Shown here: positions 9,142 through 22,286 of the stretch, piece by piece
Layout: every line of letters starts with the position of its first letter
Position numbering within the stretch: position 1 is the first letter of the stretch
NCBI GenBank assembly: GCA_905178155.1
Contig: CAJINV010000004.1
Span: 3,125,014-3,189,013 of the forward strand
Source of the DNA: Amoebophrya sp. A120
Lineage: Eukaryota; Sar; Dinophyceae; Syndiniales; Amoebophryaceae
DNA length: 64,000 bases
Direction of reading: 5' to 3'
Notes under the pieces: generated by a model
What the model was told of the DNA's origin: nothing
The model's database searches: none
Seen by the model: only the letters and a program-made list of their open reading frames with translations
Program-made: the position numbers and the translations under genes

Positions 9142-11675
9142 AGTTCTTCTGTACTTCTGAGGGTCACATAGTTGGTGTGGTGTTTTGCGATTCTTGGTCT
9201 AGTACTGTGTACGAACGCGACCACTGATGTGTCTTCCTAGTAGCAGTTCTTATGCAACTCTCGTCCAACCTCCACAACTCTCTCTACAACCTGAGGAACG
9301 GTGTGCGCAGGTAGGCGCCAGCCTCTGGCTGTCGTGGAAATGTGCTCTCATCTTCGGCTCAGACTTTCGCTCTCCCACCCGCCACTGCAATTGGATTTTG
9401 TGCACCCGCGCACGGGAGGACCCGGGCTCATCCTCTGGCACACGCACACCAATCTCCGCGGTGCGGGCGTTTGGGTTTATTGGGTTTGACTTGCTACAAT
9501 CATCTACCGAGATGGGAGACAACGGAAAAAATGCTGGGGACGGGGTCCAACGAAACAGAAGGAACGCGACTGCATCTATGCATAGAAGCACCACGGCGGT
9601 CCTGGGTGACTGATCCTGACGCCCGCCGGCTGCGATTCTTTGCCGCCTTTACTCACTCGCAACCAATCAAACAAAACTCCACGCGGCCAGCCGGACCCCC
9701 AAATAGATTCTCCGTCCAAACGGACAAAAAGAGCCACGCCACGGGGGGAAAACAAAGCCGCCCGGCTCCGGGCGGCCGGCGGACTGGCGCGCTCCCTCGC
9801 AGGCGCCGCCGGGCCATGCATGGGCAAGAGCCACAGGCGCCAAGCAACAACCCATTACATACCAAGGCCAGGCATGGCGCCAGGAAATGCCCCCAGATGC
9901 AAGCACCCACGCAAGAAAGGAGAGGCAAGCCACGCCAAGCCAACTAACATGGGGCGCCATAGGCTTATCAACAGAAGGCGGGCGGGCGCGCGGGCGGCCG
10001 CGCTGCCTTCCTTGCTTGGTTTGGGAGGCGCGCGGGGCAGGCGGGCGGCGCCTCCGTCCTAAGTAAGGTAGGAGGGGCGCCCGCTGCACCACGGGCAGGG
10101 CCTCCAATCAACGAAAAGCTAGCCAAAAAGCAGGGGGGGCCGGGCAAGGCCATGACGGGCGGGCGCGTTGGGCTTCGCACTGTCCGCGTCTTCCTTTGGG
10201 CGACGGACGAGGTGGCGGTGGGCGACGCGCTGCGCAAGCAAGGCGGCCCGCTGATTGCGCGCACGCCCGCGCCGGGGCCTCGCAACGTACGCCCGCAACG
10301 CGGGCGCCAGGCGGAAGGGCTTGCCCTTCACAACCGCCGCCAGGTCTCCGCTGCCAAGCTTATCGCAGTTGAAGCCCCCATCTTCGCAAATGGCGAGAAG
10401 CGTCGCATCGTTTTCAGCAGACACGACGCAACGTGGCTCATGCACTCCAGGAATAATAGTGCGCCCGTGGCCTTTCGGTGAGAAACGCAGACTCCCCTCA
10501 CTCTCCTCGCTGCAGCATAGGGTGGAGATGTCACGAAACGCCATCCCTGGGAACGACGCTGGCTGGGCTAAGGGGAAAGGTACAAACATCATTGCGCGAC
10601 GCGGGAAAAAGTCCGGCGGAAAGACACACATGCCGGCCTCGGCCTTCCACCGGCCCGCCCCCCCGGGCCGGGGCTAGGTAAAGCCGACCGCCCGGGCAGA
10701 CGAGGAAGGCCATGCATGGGCCACCCGAACGGCCCGGCCCTCCAAATATGTGGGGCGCGCGCTGCAGCCCTGCAAAGGGGGTGCACAGACACACCCAGGC
10801 CCCCCCGGGGCGGCTCGCGCCTCACCCTTGGCTTCCCCGACAAGGCCCGGCGGCTCTGCCCCGGCTGCGGCGTGCCACTTCCCGACCGCGTCGAACAAAG
10901 ACAACGCCGCCCCTGGCGCCTCTCTTGGAACAAGGATAGCGTAGGCCAGTACTTTGCTGGCTCCTGCTAGCCCCAGGGTGGGGCGCGCGCGGGGCGGCGC
11001 CCACCGTATCGCGACCGGCGCGCCCATAACTCTCCAAACATGCTCCGCGCCGGTCTTCTCCAGCCCCGGCAAGCGCTCATACATTCTAAACACCCTAGGG
11101 CGCGCACAAGAGTCGAGCGCGAGCATTCCAATGGCTGGCCTCGGTTACCTCCCAGGGGCAACAAAGGACAACATACAAAGGCAGGCAGGCAGGCCCCTCG
11201 GCCGCCGCGACGGGAGTAAGGGCCGGCGCCGGGACCGGTGCCGGAAAAACGACGCACCCGCGTACCTTCGCAGCGAATCCGCGGCGGGCTCTATTAAAAC
11301 GCCACCACAACTGGTTCGAACGTGTCTGGCCTCAGTAAGTACAAGACGAAGCGCGGTCTTCAGATGGGAACACTGGCTTTCAGAAACAAGCGTAAGCAAA
11401 GTCTTTGTCTTGCGAAGAAGAAGCGATCTTGCTTCTAGCACGAGCGTGTCGTCCTTCATCGTGCCGTCTTTATTATTACTTCGTATGGTGTGTCTGTGTG
11501 ATTCTGATTTCGATGTGGTTGGGATTGCGATTCTCGTTTTGCTCACAGGATAGGCATACGCAATGATGCGCGACATGAGGAATCAACACCAGCAAACTGC
11601 TATTGATGATCTCCACCATTATCAAGCAAATTCATGATAGGTATCGCTCGTCCAGGGGCTGCGCCTCTACGTCTA
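9142..11675. other. Gene-free interval with GC-rich island
   Basis: No gene is recognised. From about 9590 to 11340 the sequence turns strongly GC-rich with sharp edges, unlike its neighbours, and holds many long but unconvincing open frames on both strands (a side effect of high GC). A 14-bp direct repeat GGCCATGCATGGGC occurs near 9813 and 10708. It resembles in composition the GC-rich intron at 56608-57931. The rest (9142-9590, 11340-11675) should contain the cyclase promoter and the neighbouring 3' UTR. No motif stands out. Confidence 0.5.
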
Positions 11676-14600
11676 CTAGATTTCCGTCCAGAACAGTTTG
11701 TTCCGCGGAAATTTGATCGAGTCCCACTGCGTTTCGCCGGTGGTCAAGTTGACCCAGTAGACGGCCGACTGCGAGAACTCCCCCGGCGTGGAGGAGGCTG
11801 TTGTGCTGGACACGCAGCGCCGCCACACCATGTGACTCGGCTTCGGGGACTCCTGGGTGCGGTACAAGTTCGTCTGGTCCAAAGGCTTCCCGTAGGGCTC
11901 TTCCGGGTCGATGTCCGAGGTATTCTTCATATACGACCCGTTGTGGTCGTCCCCGTACGGAAGTGGCTGTTCTAACCCCAGTCGCTGGTTCACCGGGGGA
12001 GATGACCCCGGACGGGACGTTATTATGGATTGCGGCGGCGTGGCTGCACTCCGTCGCCGCGGCGGGTTTCTACCGTTGGGGACCGAAGATGACGGTCTGC
12101 TCGTCGTGCCCGCCCTCGACGATGCTGCGTCTTTTAATATTGCCACAACACCAGCACCGCCCGTCGCTGCTCCACCCTCGCCCCCGCCGCGACTGACCAC
12201 CTTGAGCGAACTCGAAAAGCTTTCCTCCGCAGCACCCGTCATGCCGAACTGCTCCCTGCCCGTCCGGAAGTCGTCGACCTTCTGCCGGGCGACCGACAGC
12301 GGGTCTAGCCCCCACTCCAGGTCGATTTCCTTGTCCACGAACTCTACGAACTTCTTCGGCCGCTGCTTCGGCTTCTGCTTCGTGTAGCCCTTGGCTAAGC
12401 GGTCGACCTCTTCCTTGGTGAGCTGCAGCGGAATTTCGAACGTCATCTGCTTGTCGAACCTGTGCCTCTTTCGCGTCTTCACCTTGCGTTTCAGGTTCAC
12501 CGGCCAGGGGAAGTCCGGAATGAATTCGCGCATGTACGGGTCCTGCTCCGCGCGCTCCAGCCGCCGGTCGTATTCCATACTGTCGTAAATCTCCTTCTCC
12601 TCCTGGACTTTCAGAGCTACCTCCTTGTCCATATCGGCGTCCGTTGGCTCGTAGTGGAGAACGCATTCCGGCAGGAGGGGCCCTTTATTGCGTTGATCAT
12701 GCACGTCATGTTGATCTTCGTCATAAACCTGTATTGCCGTTGCGCCGTCCCCCGGTAGTTGTCCTGCTGGTGATGTTGGGTGGTGGTCATGATCTGCAGT
12801 TCGACTGTCGACAGCACATTCTTGTTGATCTGTGCCAGCACTGCGACGTTGCTCACCACTTCGCGTCATGTTTTCGTCAGCGTCACTAGTAGCGCTGCTA
12901 TCTGCGGGTACTGCACGCGCGGTCGTTCCACCACTGCTTTTCCGTTTTTTCCTAACCTTTCGCTCATCATCTTCCCCTTCACCGCTGTCATCGCTCGAAA
13001 TGTCGTCGTCGTCGGACTTTATTGCATCTTGATACTTCTCGTCCAGCGCTTTCTGTTCCGCTACGCCATCTCCCCCTCCCAGCTCTTCCACGACAGCTCC
13101 ATCAGGACCTGCTGTCGCACCATGATCCTCTTCTTCCGCAGGGAACACAACCATTTCTGGGTGCGCGAGGGGCACATACCGTCGCGCCACTTTCGTAGCC
13201 ATGGGTGGGTAGTAGGTCGCCTTGTCTCGGCCGAAGTATTATCAAGTGTAAAAGTGTCTGGGTCTGGAAGATTCATGCTGTTTTTGCATGACACACAAGG
13301 TCTGGCATGGAAGCTCTAGCGTCACAGGTTTCGAGAACTTCCGCAATGCCGAATCCGCATGACAAATCCCTCACTTTGGTGACAGAAAGTGCGCAGCTTT
13401 TGCTACCTATGCATGAGAGATTTTTCTGTGTTCTGAAATGCGCATCACAAGTTGCATTCTTCCAGACCCAGACATTTTTGCAGTCCATAAGTATTCCTCC
13501 GGCGCAACAACTCCTTTGTTCCGTAGTTGCGCGAGCGGAAGGGGCACGAAAGGGCGGGTGAGGGACTGCTCGAGGATCATGATGTTGCGGGGGTCTTGTT
13601 CTTGATTTTCGGCGGTGTCTAGTTGTGCGGTGGTGGTAGGCTGATGTTTTCCTTCGTCTACAACTACCGGCGCAGCCCCCTCATCGACCGAGGCACAACT
13701 CGGCCCTGATTGTTGCAAGTCGGACGGAGACAGCGCCGCCGCCGGGACGGGCAGCTGCGCGGGGTCTTGATCTTGACGGACTTTGTCTTTGTGCTCGTCA
13801 TCCTCTTCTCCTTGCCGGGGAACTTGTTCATCATGAACATGATGATCTGCATCTGCCGCGCCTTCAACTAGTACAGTTGTTGGATCTGTCTGGTCCTGAG
13901 AAGGAGTTGGATCCTGGTCCACCTCTACTTCCTCCACCACTTCCTTCTCCTCCATCGCCTCCTCGAGTGCGGTGCCGGTTTTCCCCCTTCCCAAAAATTT
14001 GAAAGTTCGTTTCATCTGGAACCGCTCCAGCCAGTCCTGGACCAGCGAACTTTTATTCAGCTTTTTGTAGTCCTCGGCCTCCTTGTGCAGAGCGGCTATT
14101 TCCAGTTGTAATTCCAGCGCCGCCTGCTTCCTCTTTTCTTTCCGCGCAGACGAAGCACGCGCTTTGCGCTCGTAGGTTTCCTGAGTAACACTGTTGGTCT
14201 TCGGTTCCAGTCTGTCAGTCAAGAATTCCACGAAATCCTCCTTCATGGCGCTCAGCGACATTTTCGACGCGACAAACACGGCCCGGTCGAGATTCTTCTT
14301 CGTTTCCCTCGCACCGGCAATGGCGAGCTGCTTCCCACTTGTCTTTATCCTCTCCACCAGCGTGGGCGGCTTTTCCTGCAACGCGTCCATGGTTTCCGCG
14401 AGGATGCGTTCCTGTTCCAAAGCCTGCTCGCTCGCACTCGCCGCAGTTCCCTGACCTTGCTCCTTCTGGCGCTCGGATTCGAGGAGTGCCGGTAACGGTT
14501 TTTTTCCCCTTAATTTCCGGTACAGGTTGATCACTTTCCGAAACTTGTTCCTGAGTTTGAACTGGAACAAAATTTTCTCGTCCTCCAACCGTTTCTTGAT

Positions 14601-16376
14601 CCTGTTCCTCCTATAGTCGAACCACAGCGCCTCTGTGATTTCCGGAATCGTGGAGGGCAACGATCCGGGCCCGAACATCACGAACCCCTCGGCGTTGACC
14701 GCGTGCTCCGCCGACGCTTCGACAACTAAGGATGCGAGCGTTTGGTCGTCGCAGTGGAGGAGCTCCTTCATCTGCTTACACCACAGCGGAAAGTTTTTCA
14801 TCTTTTTCGACTTCTTCGTCGCGCTCTTCCACAGCCCGCTGCTGTACACCGCTTCGAGCGTGGGTTTAATCAGAAGCTTTCTCGGAAATGGCTTTCTCCT
14901 CTCCAACAACAGCCATTCCACCCGATCTACCCCGCCCTTCCCGACCCTTCGTAGATTCCGCGCGTGGAACTGAATGACGCGTTTGGTGAAAGCGTGGTTT
15001 TTCAGCTCGTCGTTTTTATCCGTTTGGTCGAAATTCTCGAAATCCACTTCCCCGACTGAGCTCTCCTGGTCCTCAGCTTCCTCGCCCTCGGCGGTTTTAT
15101 CTTTAAATAGCTTGAACGGCCGGAGTTTCGCCTGTTGCAATTCATACGCCGACATGCCCTTTAAAGGGTCCGCGGGGTCGTATTCCTCTTGATTTTCCTT
15201 GTCGCTGTCGGTGACAACGTACGGGTCCCAACCGCTCAAAATCTCCGTTGCCACATCCGACACCTCACTCATCTCAGCGATGGACCGGGGAAAGAGTTCG
15301 GATTTCTTCTTCGGCCTCTCTTCCTCCTGTTTATTTTTTGCCTGGGTTTTTCTCCTTTTCTTTTTCGACGCTCCTATCCTCTGTATTCCGATAATGTTGC
15401 TGCTCGAGGAATTAGATGAGTTGGCTCCATCCCCTTGGCCGGCGCCATTGCTGCTACCATCACTGAAATCATCTTCGCTAGAAGAAGAGCTAGAACTGCT
15501 ACTGTCCTGCCTTCGGCCGAACGGAGAAGCTGCTCGCGTCTTCTTCGAACCGCGGCCCTCACTCGAGTCGGCGGAGGAGGAATTCCCCCCCAGCCCGCTG
15601 TCTCTCCGATGCATCATCTGCGCAATTTTGGCGGATGCCGCGGCCGGCTTTTTCATCATCTCCTCCCGCATTTCTTCCTCCTCTGCTTCCATCCGCAACA
15701 CCGTTATCGCGGCAAACTTTTTTTCCCGCTTTTTTTGCCGCTTTCCCTCCTTCATGTCCTCCTTTTCCTGCAACTTGTCCATTTTCCGCTCATGGTATCT
15801 CCGTTTCTTCTCGTTCACGGCTTTTTCCGCTTCGAAAATTTCAACTCTTTTCTCTTTGATCCCATTCTCATACTCCGACCACGCTTTTTTAAACTCATTT
15901 TCATAAATAAACGTCTTTTTGTCAATCACCCCGTTAGTCTTGTTCACAAAAGCCGTGATCCGCAAATCCCTTTCCCTCCGGAAATCCGCTGGCTCGTACC
16001 GCATCGCCTGAACGATCGACGGCGCGTGGACGGTGTCTGGGTCCGCTTTAAGCAGTAATCGAACCTCGCCGTCTTTCAGGTTTTGCTTCTGTTGCCGGTT
16101 GAAAATGTCGTGGATCGTGTTGCCCGCGACACCAACCGTGCCGGTGATCCGCACCTGTCTCTCATTCTGCAGTTTCTGCTTCACCTGTTGATCCTTATCG
16201 TAATCAATCGGCCGGGCCCGGATGTGCTTGCTTTCCGGGGGTGACCACTTTTTAGGCGGTTTTACATGCTCAGACGGGGGTTCCAGACAGAGAAATTGGT
16301 ACAGGCAGCTGAGAAAAATCAAGCAGCCAACGACGATGCCCACCAGCATCGCAATATCGTCGCCGGTAATGGCCAT
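11676..16376 (-). CDS. Membrane-anchored coiled-coil protein with C-terminal WW-like domain
   Basis: Two exons (16376-13490 and 13234-11676) give 1481 codons. Residues about 9-28 form one hydrophobic segment (IAMLVGIVVGCLIFLSCL), likely a signal anchor. The middle is highly charged, with long Glu/Lys/Arg helices, consistent with coiled coil, plus acidic and Ser-rich low-complexity tracts. Near the C terminus VYWVNLTTGETQWDSIKFP, preceded by a Trp, has the Tyr-Trp, Asn, TGE and final Trp spacing of a WW domain, which would bind proline-rich peptides. The only intron is a family A introner, across which PEEY and FGRDK join in frame. I do not recognise the overall family. Confidence 0.8.
13240..13489. 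mobile_element. Introner, family A
   Basis: Starts TATCAAGTGTAAAAGTGTCT, ends TTTTTGCAGTCCATA. Perfect target repeat AGTAT (13235-13239, 13490-13494). Excision gives the intact 1481-codon frame. Confidence 0.9.
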
Positions 16377-17685
16377 GATTTTCGGACGTCCAGGTCCACG
16401 TCAGAAGCTCTGTAAAGACGCCGATTAGTACCGGTCCGAGTGAAGCTTGTTGAGGTCGCGGGTGCGGATTTTCTCGGCACTTGTAGTACCAGCAAAACAA
16501 AGGAAAGAAACTGGAGATGCGAACATCGCCGCAGTTCCGCGATCGCTCTAAAAATCCATCTTTTCACACCAGCTGCACCAGCCCACGGGAGGTTTGCCCA
16601 AACACCTTGCGCTTCCTCACGACATATTCATCAAGGTTGCATCAGCTCACTGGAACCAGATAAAACTGCGTAGTTGTGCTCGATGGAAAACTGCAATGTT
16701 GGTTAAGACAAATGCGAAATGTACATACGTACACGTAGTAGTGCATGCCAACACGACGAGGAAATAGATGAAGCATCATTCACAGATACAAACAAGCAAC
16801 TAGCGCTAGCAAAGCCCATGATGATAGATATATACAACATGATAGGGAATTTCAATGGGGTCCTGTGAAACGGTGGGAAAGCACTCATACTTCTTGCGAT
16901 GATGCTTCATCACCTGGTGCTGCAACTTGGTAGAACCGACTGAGTACAGCCTGTTCGTGCGCCAAACACACACGAAGAGGACTGCGAATCGCAAAAAACA
17001 TATGTAGATAGTTTTTCTTTTTTCCCACGGCAAAAAAATGTAAACCTTCAAGGGCAAGCACGTCTGTCCACCCTCATCGCCAACATGCAACAAAAATGAT
17101 CTTTTCTTCACATCGGGATCATCGAAGAACGAAAACTGTTTGGCGTCTTTCTGTGGACGAAAGAAACATTTTGTACGATGTATCAAAAGAACGATTAACT
17201 TTTTACGAAAATACCACGATACGACCGGTCGCAAGATTTCCGGAAGATGAATAGTAGAAACGCAAGCACGATAAAAGAGGCATGCACCAGTGTCGTAGGC
17301 TTCACAAAGAGAGTAAAGTGGCAAGAACGAAAACTAGAACGACGACGAAGATGTAAAGGCAGATTTGCTAAACGCGGCCTGAAGATTGCAACAAGCTCCA
17401 ATTCTTTGATCCTTCCGAAATCGAAATCAAGAATCAAGATCAACATAGATAAGTAATATCATGGCGGGCGCGTCCGTATACAATTGCGAAGGCAAAGCGT
17501 ACGTGTTCGATAGACATATGCATTTTTGAAAAAATGAATAGTATTTAGCAATAGGTGCATTTATATCTTGTTCGATCTTTTTTGCATACACGAAACATCA
17601 TCCTCTGTCTAGACCTAGAGCAAGAACTTCAGTGGTCGAAGCGGGAGTTCTCTCTACCCGCCCGGAATAGAAGTGACAAAAGCAC
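16377..17685. other. Intergenic, no gene recognised
   Basis: AT-rich. A minus-strand open frame across 16806-17324 has no ATG start and no family resemblance. I see no introner in this interval. Confidence 0.5.
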
Positions 17686-19271
17686 TCACTTTCCCTGACG
17701 TTCCAACGTCGTGTCTGGGTAGCTCCACTCCACTCCCGGTATGTAACCCAAACTGTCGTACAGCTCTTGCCTCGAAAACATTTTCGCCGTGTGCTGTTCC
17801 AAAGTTGCCTCCCGGTCTTGCAGCACCTCGAGGCACTGCTGGACGCCCTGCATGGCGCACCGAAGGGTGGAAACGGGAAAGATGACGCAGTGGTAGCCCA
17901 TTTTCTCAAAGTCAGCCACGGACACGTACGGTGTTTGGCCGAACTCCGTCATGTTCGCGAGGAGGTAGGGCGGTTTTGGAAGGTTCTTCATCTTTGTGGA
18001 AAACTCTTGAAATTCCTCGCGGGTCTGGAGACCCTCGGGAAAAATCATCTCGGCTCCAGCGGCGACGTAGCTGCGGTTCGTTTGGGAGATACATTTTCGC
18101 TTTATAACTTGACACGTCGGTTGTTCACACTCTACAAAAGTCATGTTTTTGCTTCTGCAAAACAAGTCAGATATGTTACGAAAACAAAAATTCTTCGTCA
18201 TCAAATAATCACAGTACGCTGTCGCCCTGGCTACTGCGTCCTCCATTCCAACCACCCCTCTTGCGTCGGTCCTGGCGCAAATCAAGAACTCGCCGTCCGA
18301 GTGCTTTTTCGAGGCTGCGACGGCGCGCTCCACCTTTTCCACCATTTCCGTGCAGGGGATGAGGGATTTCCCCTTCAGGTGCCCGCACCTCTTCGGGAAC
18401 ACCTGGTCCTCGATGTGCAAGCAGGCCGCGCCGGCGTGAATGTATTCCACCGTCGTCCTATCCAGGTAAAAACTAAAACACCCATCCCCATCCAATTTGT
18501 CATGCAAAACATGCATAATCTCCTGTGTTTGTCATGCAAAAAATGGATGTGGATGGGTTTCTTTCTGTGGATACGTCCGCGTCACCATCTCGGCTTCCCC
18601 GAACCCGGTGTCCGCATCGCAAATCAGCGGGAGCCCGCTCGCGAGCGTGATCTCCTTTATTCTGGCGGTAAAATGATCCAGTATCAAATGGAAAAACGTC
18701 TGGGTCTGGAAACTTGTGATGCTGGTTGGCGAATCAAGAGAACGCCAGAAATGACGGCTCAGCATGACAGGTTTTTGAGTCGCTAGGTGTTGCCTATTCT
18801 GCATGAGAAACTGGGTTTTTGCATGACACAAAAGTGGCGCTTTTGGGTACCTTGCATGACAGACTTGACAGTCATGCTAGCAGAGCATGACAAACCTGGC
18901 ATTTTTCCAGACCCAGACATATTTGCAATGCATGTCCAGCGTCAGAACGCCAATGTCGGGCACCCCCGCGCTCGCGGTCAGCGCGGCTCCGGACACGTAG
19001 GCGGCCTTGAACCCCTATCCTGTGCAAAAGCAAAAGTATCGCACTCGTCCTGCAGTCATGCATTACAAATCTTTAGTTAAGGAAGATCCGCATTGCAAAT
19101 CTTATTTCTCATGCTGAGAAAATTTGCAATGCATTTGTACGAGTGCGATACTTTTGCACTGCATAACCCCTTCTCGGCCGCAATCCGACCGGCCAACCCG
19201 CAGAAAGCGCCGGGCACGGCAACGCACTCGGTGTCGAGCGCGCGGCGAAGAAGACGGGCGTACTTCGACAT
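17686..19271 (-). CDS. prpB: 2-methylisocitrate lyase
   Basis: Cleaves 2-methylisocitrate to succinate and pyruvate in the methylcitrate cycle of propionyl-CoA breakdown, expected in mitochondria. Five exons (19271-19166, 19010-18935, 18676-18574, 18453-18218, 18070-17686) give 301 residues, the usual family length. Diagnostic motifs: CDADTGFGE (metal-binding acidic cluster), the active-site signature PKRCGH, ARTDARG, and AGAEMIFPEGL. The start is the first in-frame ATG (19269-19271), just before SKYARLLRRALD. No clear presequence follows, so a targeting exon upstream is possible. One GT-AG intron (18071-18217) and three introners of families B, A and C. Confidence 0.92.
18459..18573. mobile_element. 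Introner, family C (115 bp, shortest seen)
   Basis: Starts TATCCAGG, ends TTTCTGTGGATA. Perfect target repeat CGTCC (18454-18458, 18574-18578). Joins MVTRT and TVEYIHAG of prpB. Confidence 0.9.
18682..18934. mobile_element. Introner, family A
   Basis: Starts TATCAAATG, ends TTTGCAATGCATG (last bases drifted). Perfect target repeat TCCAG (18677-18681, 18935-18939). Joins IGVLTLD and HFTARIKE of prpB. Confidence 0.88.
19016..19165. mobile_element. Introner, family B
   Basis: Starts TATCCTGTGCAAAAG, ends CTTTTGCACTGCATA. Perfect target repeat ACCCC (19011-19015, 19166-19170). Joins IAAEKG and FKAAYVSG of prpB. Confidence 0.9.
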
Positions 19272-22200
19272 ATCGCTATTGCATTTTTTTCTTTTGGAGT
19301 ACGGCAGCAAAGGCGTCGGCGGAGCAGAGCAAGTCAGTAGAAAAATTGAAATATGATATTCAACAACCACATCTCACACACGATTGCTTCAATACTCATC
19401 ACAGAGCATCAAAACCTTTGCGTGAGACACGCCAGTATTTCATGTGCTTCTTGAATGTGGAGGTCCATCAGAAAAATAACGGTAAAGCAGAACGAGGCGC
19501 ACGTGTAAAGGCAGGGTAAGAATAAGGCGGACGCCACGTCAAGAGAACAAGCTGTAACACGAATGTTTCCACTTGCAGCATTGTACTTGTCCTGGTGCAA
19601 GCAAGAGTTAGCATCTCTTGTATTACCATTTCTACACCTTTGCATTAACATTTTGAAATCCTTTTTACAGGTAGCAGTTCGCATTAGTTCAACGTCTCTG
19701 TGCAGGTCTTCTGGTGCGAACGTAAACAATAGTCTCAAAATTACAATTGGGTTGTTTCATTTTTTCCGTGGCGAATACCGACGGATAATTAAGGGAATAG
19801 CCATTCTCGTCCCATCGCCATATAGCGGGCGAAAAGGATGAGTGTTGTGGTAGGTACTGTTGGTGCAGGGGCGGTGCTGTGCGCCAGATCACTGTAGAAG
19901 TCGCCTCCTCGCGGCCTTGAATGGTACATGGAGAAAATACCTGAAATTAGAATTATCACGATTTTAGTAAATTTCAAGGGCGTGTACTCAGGTGCCGATC
20001 GCTTATATTTTTTTCTCAAATAGAAATATAAATCTTAATCTACGCGAATAGAATAAGAAGTTTGGTCTGCCCTGTTGTGCTTTTTACTGAATGATGGCAA
20101 TTTTTTCGGTGATCGGCTTTCGTTGCCGAAATCGACGATCCAGATCTACTCTTCTCTACAAGATCAGCAAAGAAATGACATAAAACGTACTTAAGTACAC
20201 ATTTCCAATGCTTTTCGATACTCCAGGTGATTCGGTGTCGCGTTTTGCCTGATGCTTGGGATTTTTTCTGCTCCGACTTTTGGTGCGTTTTGTGCCACAA
20301 GGTGGCTTCCTACCAGCACGGTACGCGTCCGAATCTCCCCAAAGCGAGGCTCCATTTTGGCATTGAGCGTGACAGCTTCTTGGAACAAGACACCTTCGCA
20401 ATTCGCCTTTATTGCTCTTCCGCCGGAGATTGGTTCATCTGTAGTTTTTTTTTTTTTGATATAGTTTTCATCGTGGACGTTCATGCACCTTCTAGGTAAA
20501 TCGTTTTCGACGTAAAGTAAAAAATAAAATTACACTGCAAGGACCTGTGAAAAGACTTCAAGAACTTACCGCATCCTCGTCAGGAGGGCACTTTTACTTC
20601 TCCTCTCGCACAGCGGCCCATGCTATGGAAGTTTGAATTGACATTTTGTTCGTGTCGAGCTCGAGTATCGACAGATAAATCGGGTACAGCCATCCTCCAG
20701 TCGACAAACGAGATCCTATAGAGAGCGAAAAGAAGGAGCGTTGTGGTGCTGTTGGTGTAGCGGCGGCACGGTGCGCCAGATCATTGTAGAAGTCGCCTTC
20801 CTTCGCTCCTGCTCAGGGTCTTGAGTGGTACATAAAGAAAATACCTGCAATTAGAATTATCATGATGTAGTAACTGTAATTCCGCGTACTCAGCAGGTGG
20901 AGATCACTTTACTTTCTCAAAAAGAGGTATAATTTCAAACAAAGCAGTTTGCTTCTGCCCTGTTGTGCTCTTTACTGAATGTTGGCGCTTTCGGTGATCG
21001 GCTTTAGTGACCGAAATCGAATCACTCTACAAGATCAGCAAAGAAATGAAAGAAAAGAGAAAACGTACACGCTTCCAATGCTTCTCGATAATCGCAGTGA
21101 TCTGGCGCTGGCATCGCGTTTTCCCTGATGTTTGGGATTTTTTCTGCTCCGACTTTTGCGACTTGTGCCACAAGGTTGCTTCCTACCAGCAAGGTACGCG
21201 TCCGAATCTATCTCCCCAAAGCGAGGTTCCATTTTGGCATTGGGCGTGACAGCTTCTTGGACAAGGAGATCTTCGCAACGCCTTTGCTCTTCTGCAGGAC
21301 GAGGTTGATTCATCTGCAGTTTTTCTTTTTTTTTTTGCGAATGGGTTTCATCATAAATTGTTATTAATTTGTTTATGCACCTAGGTGAATTGCTTTCGCA
21401 AACCGAAAAAGAAAAAGTAAAAGACACTGCGACCAGGTGTGAAAAAGTTCCATCTTACCACTTCTTCGGCAGGACACATTTACTTCTCTTCTCGCACGGC
21501 CCATCAGTCACCACTGTCAGTGAAGAAGTCCGCTAGCGCACTTGCAGTTCTTGATTCCAGGCAGAGCGCAATTGATTTTGATCCCGAGTACAAACACAAA
21601 CAGGTAGGATCACCACGATAATTAAAAAAGGATATTGATTTTTACGCAGGAGAAAAACAAATATTGAGACTGAAGCAAGCGAAACAAGATTAGAAACGTA
21701 GCATTAAGATCAACAGTTCTACGTGTGTCGCACTCGCACGCGACCAATTGGTGAAATAAAAGTTCTTTGAGAATAAATACAGCCTCGGACTTCTTCTAAT
21801 GTCAATGTGTACTGGCGCTGACATCATACTTCTGACGAAGACGGGGTGCGCGTCCGCTGTAGTACCCGTGGAAATTCTTTCTCTTTGTTCGCACGACAAT
21901 TCAGATTTATATATTATATGTATAAATATTTTAATTCAATTCATTTTTAATCGCGACTCTCAGTGTGATTGTGTTGCTGGGTATTGTTCATATCATGAAT
22001 TGTAGGTACAAAATTTATTCATTCGAAGGTGGAAGGAGGAGAGGAATCCTTCACACCTGTATCCTTGTCCTATATTCAAAAGCGAATTTAAATTATTGAA
22101 ACAAACTGAAACAGAAACTTGCACTTGGAGAATAGTTATACCTTCACTTACAGAGCAGAGTGTCGGTGCGCGTTTATCGATACTTCTGACTTTCATCAAT

Positions 22201-22286
22201 TCGAATTCTTTTAATTTTAGTAGATTCAGCAGAGTGATTCACTTTCAAGAATCAAGATTTCACATGTCGCAGCATCATACCCACAA
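19272..22286. other. Gene-poor 3 kb interval with tandem duplication
   Basis: No gene is recognised. The middle is the tandem pair listed at 19815-21505. The ends are AT-rich with only short open frames. No introner is present, unlike the coding regions on either side. Confidence 0.5.
19815..21505. repeat. Diverged tandem duplication, unit about 0.8-0.9 kb
   Basis: Unit 1 about 19815-20625, unit 2 about 20705-21505. Shared blocks include CGGTGATCGGCTTT, CAAGATCAGCAAAGAAATGA, GCTTCCTACCAGCA and CCATTTTGGCATTG. Small insertions and deletions break every reading frame between the copies, so the conserved part is probably not protein-coding. It could be an untranslated or non-coding RNA region. 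Confidence 0.7.

Noticed and set aside
9590-11340. Several long open frames on both strands
   Set aside because: High GC makes stops rare. The frames overlap on both strands, lack domain features and do not join to exons.
16806-17324. 172-codon minus-strand open frame
   Set aside because: No ATG start and AT-rich chance composition; no family resemblance.
20320-20365. CCATTTTGGC as a spliced-leader gene
   Set aside because: Only ten bases match, and the rest of the leader and a donor site are missing.
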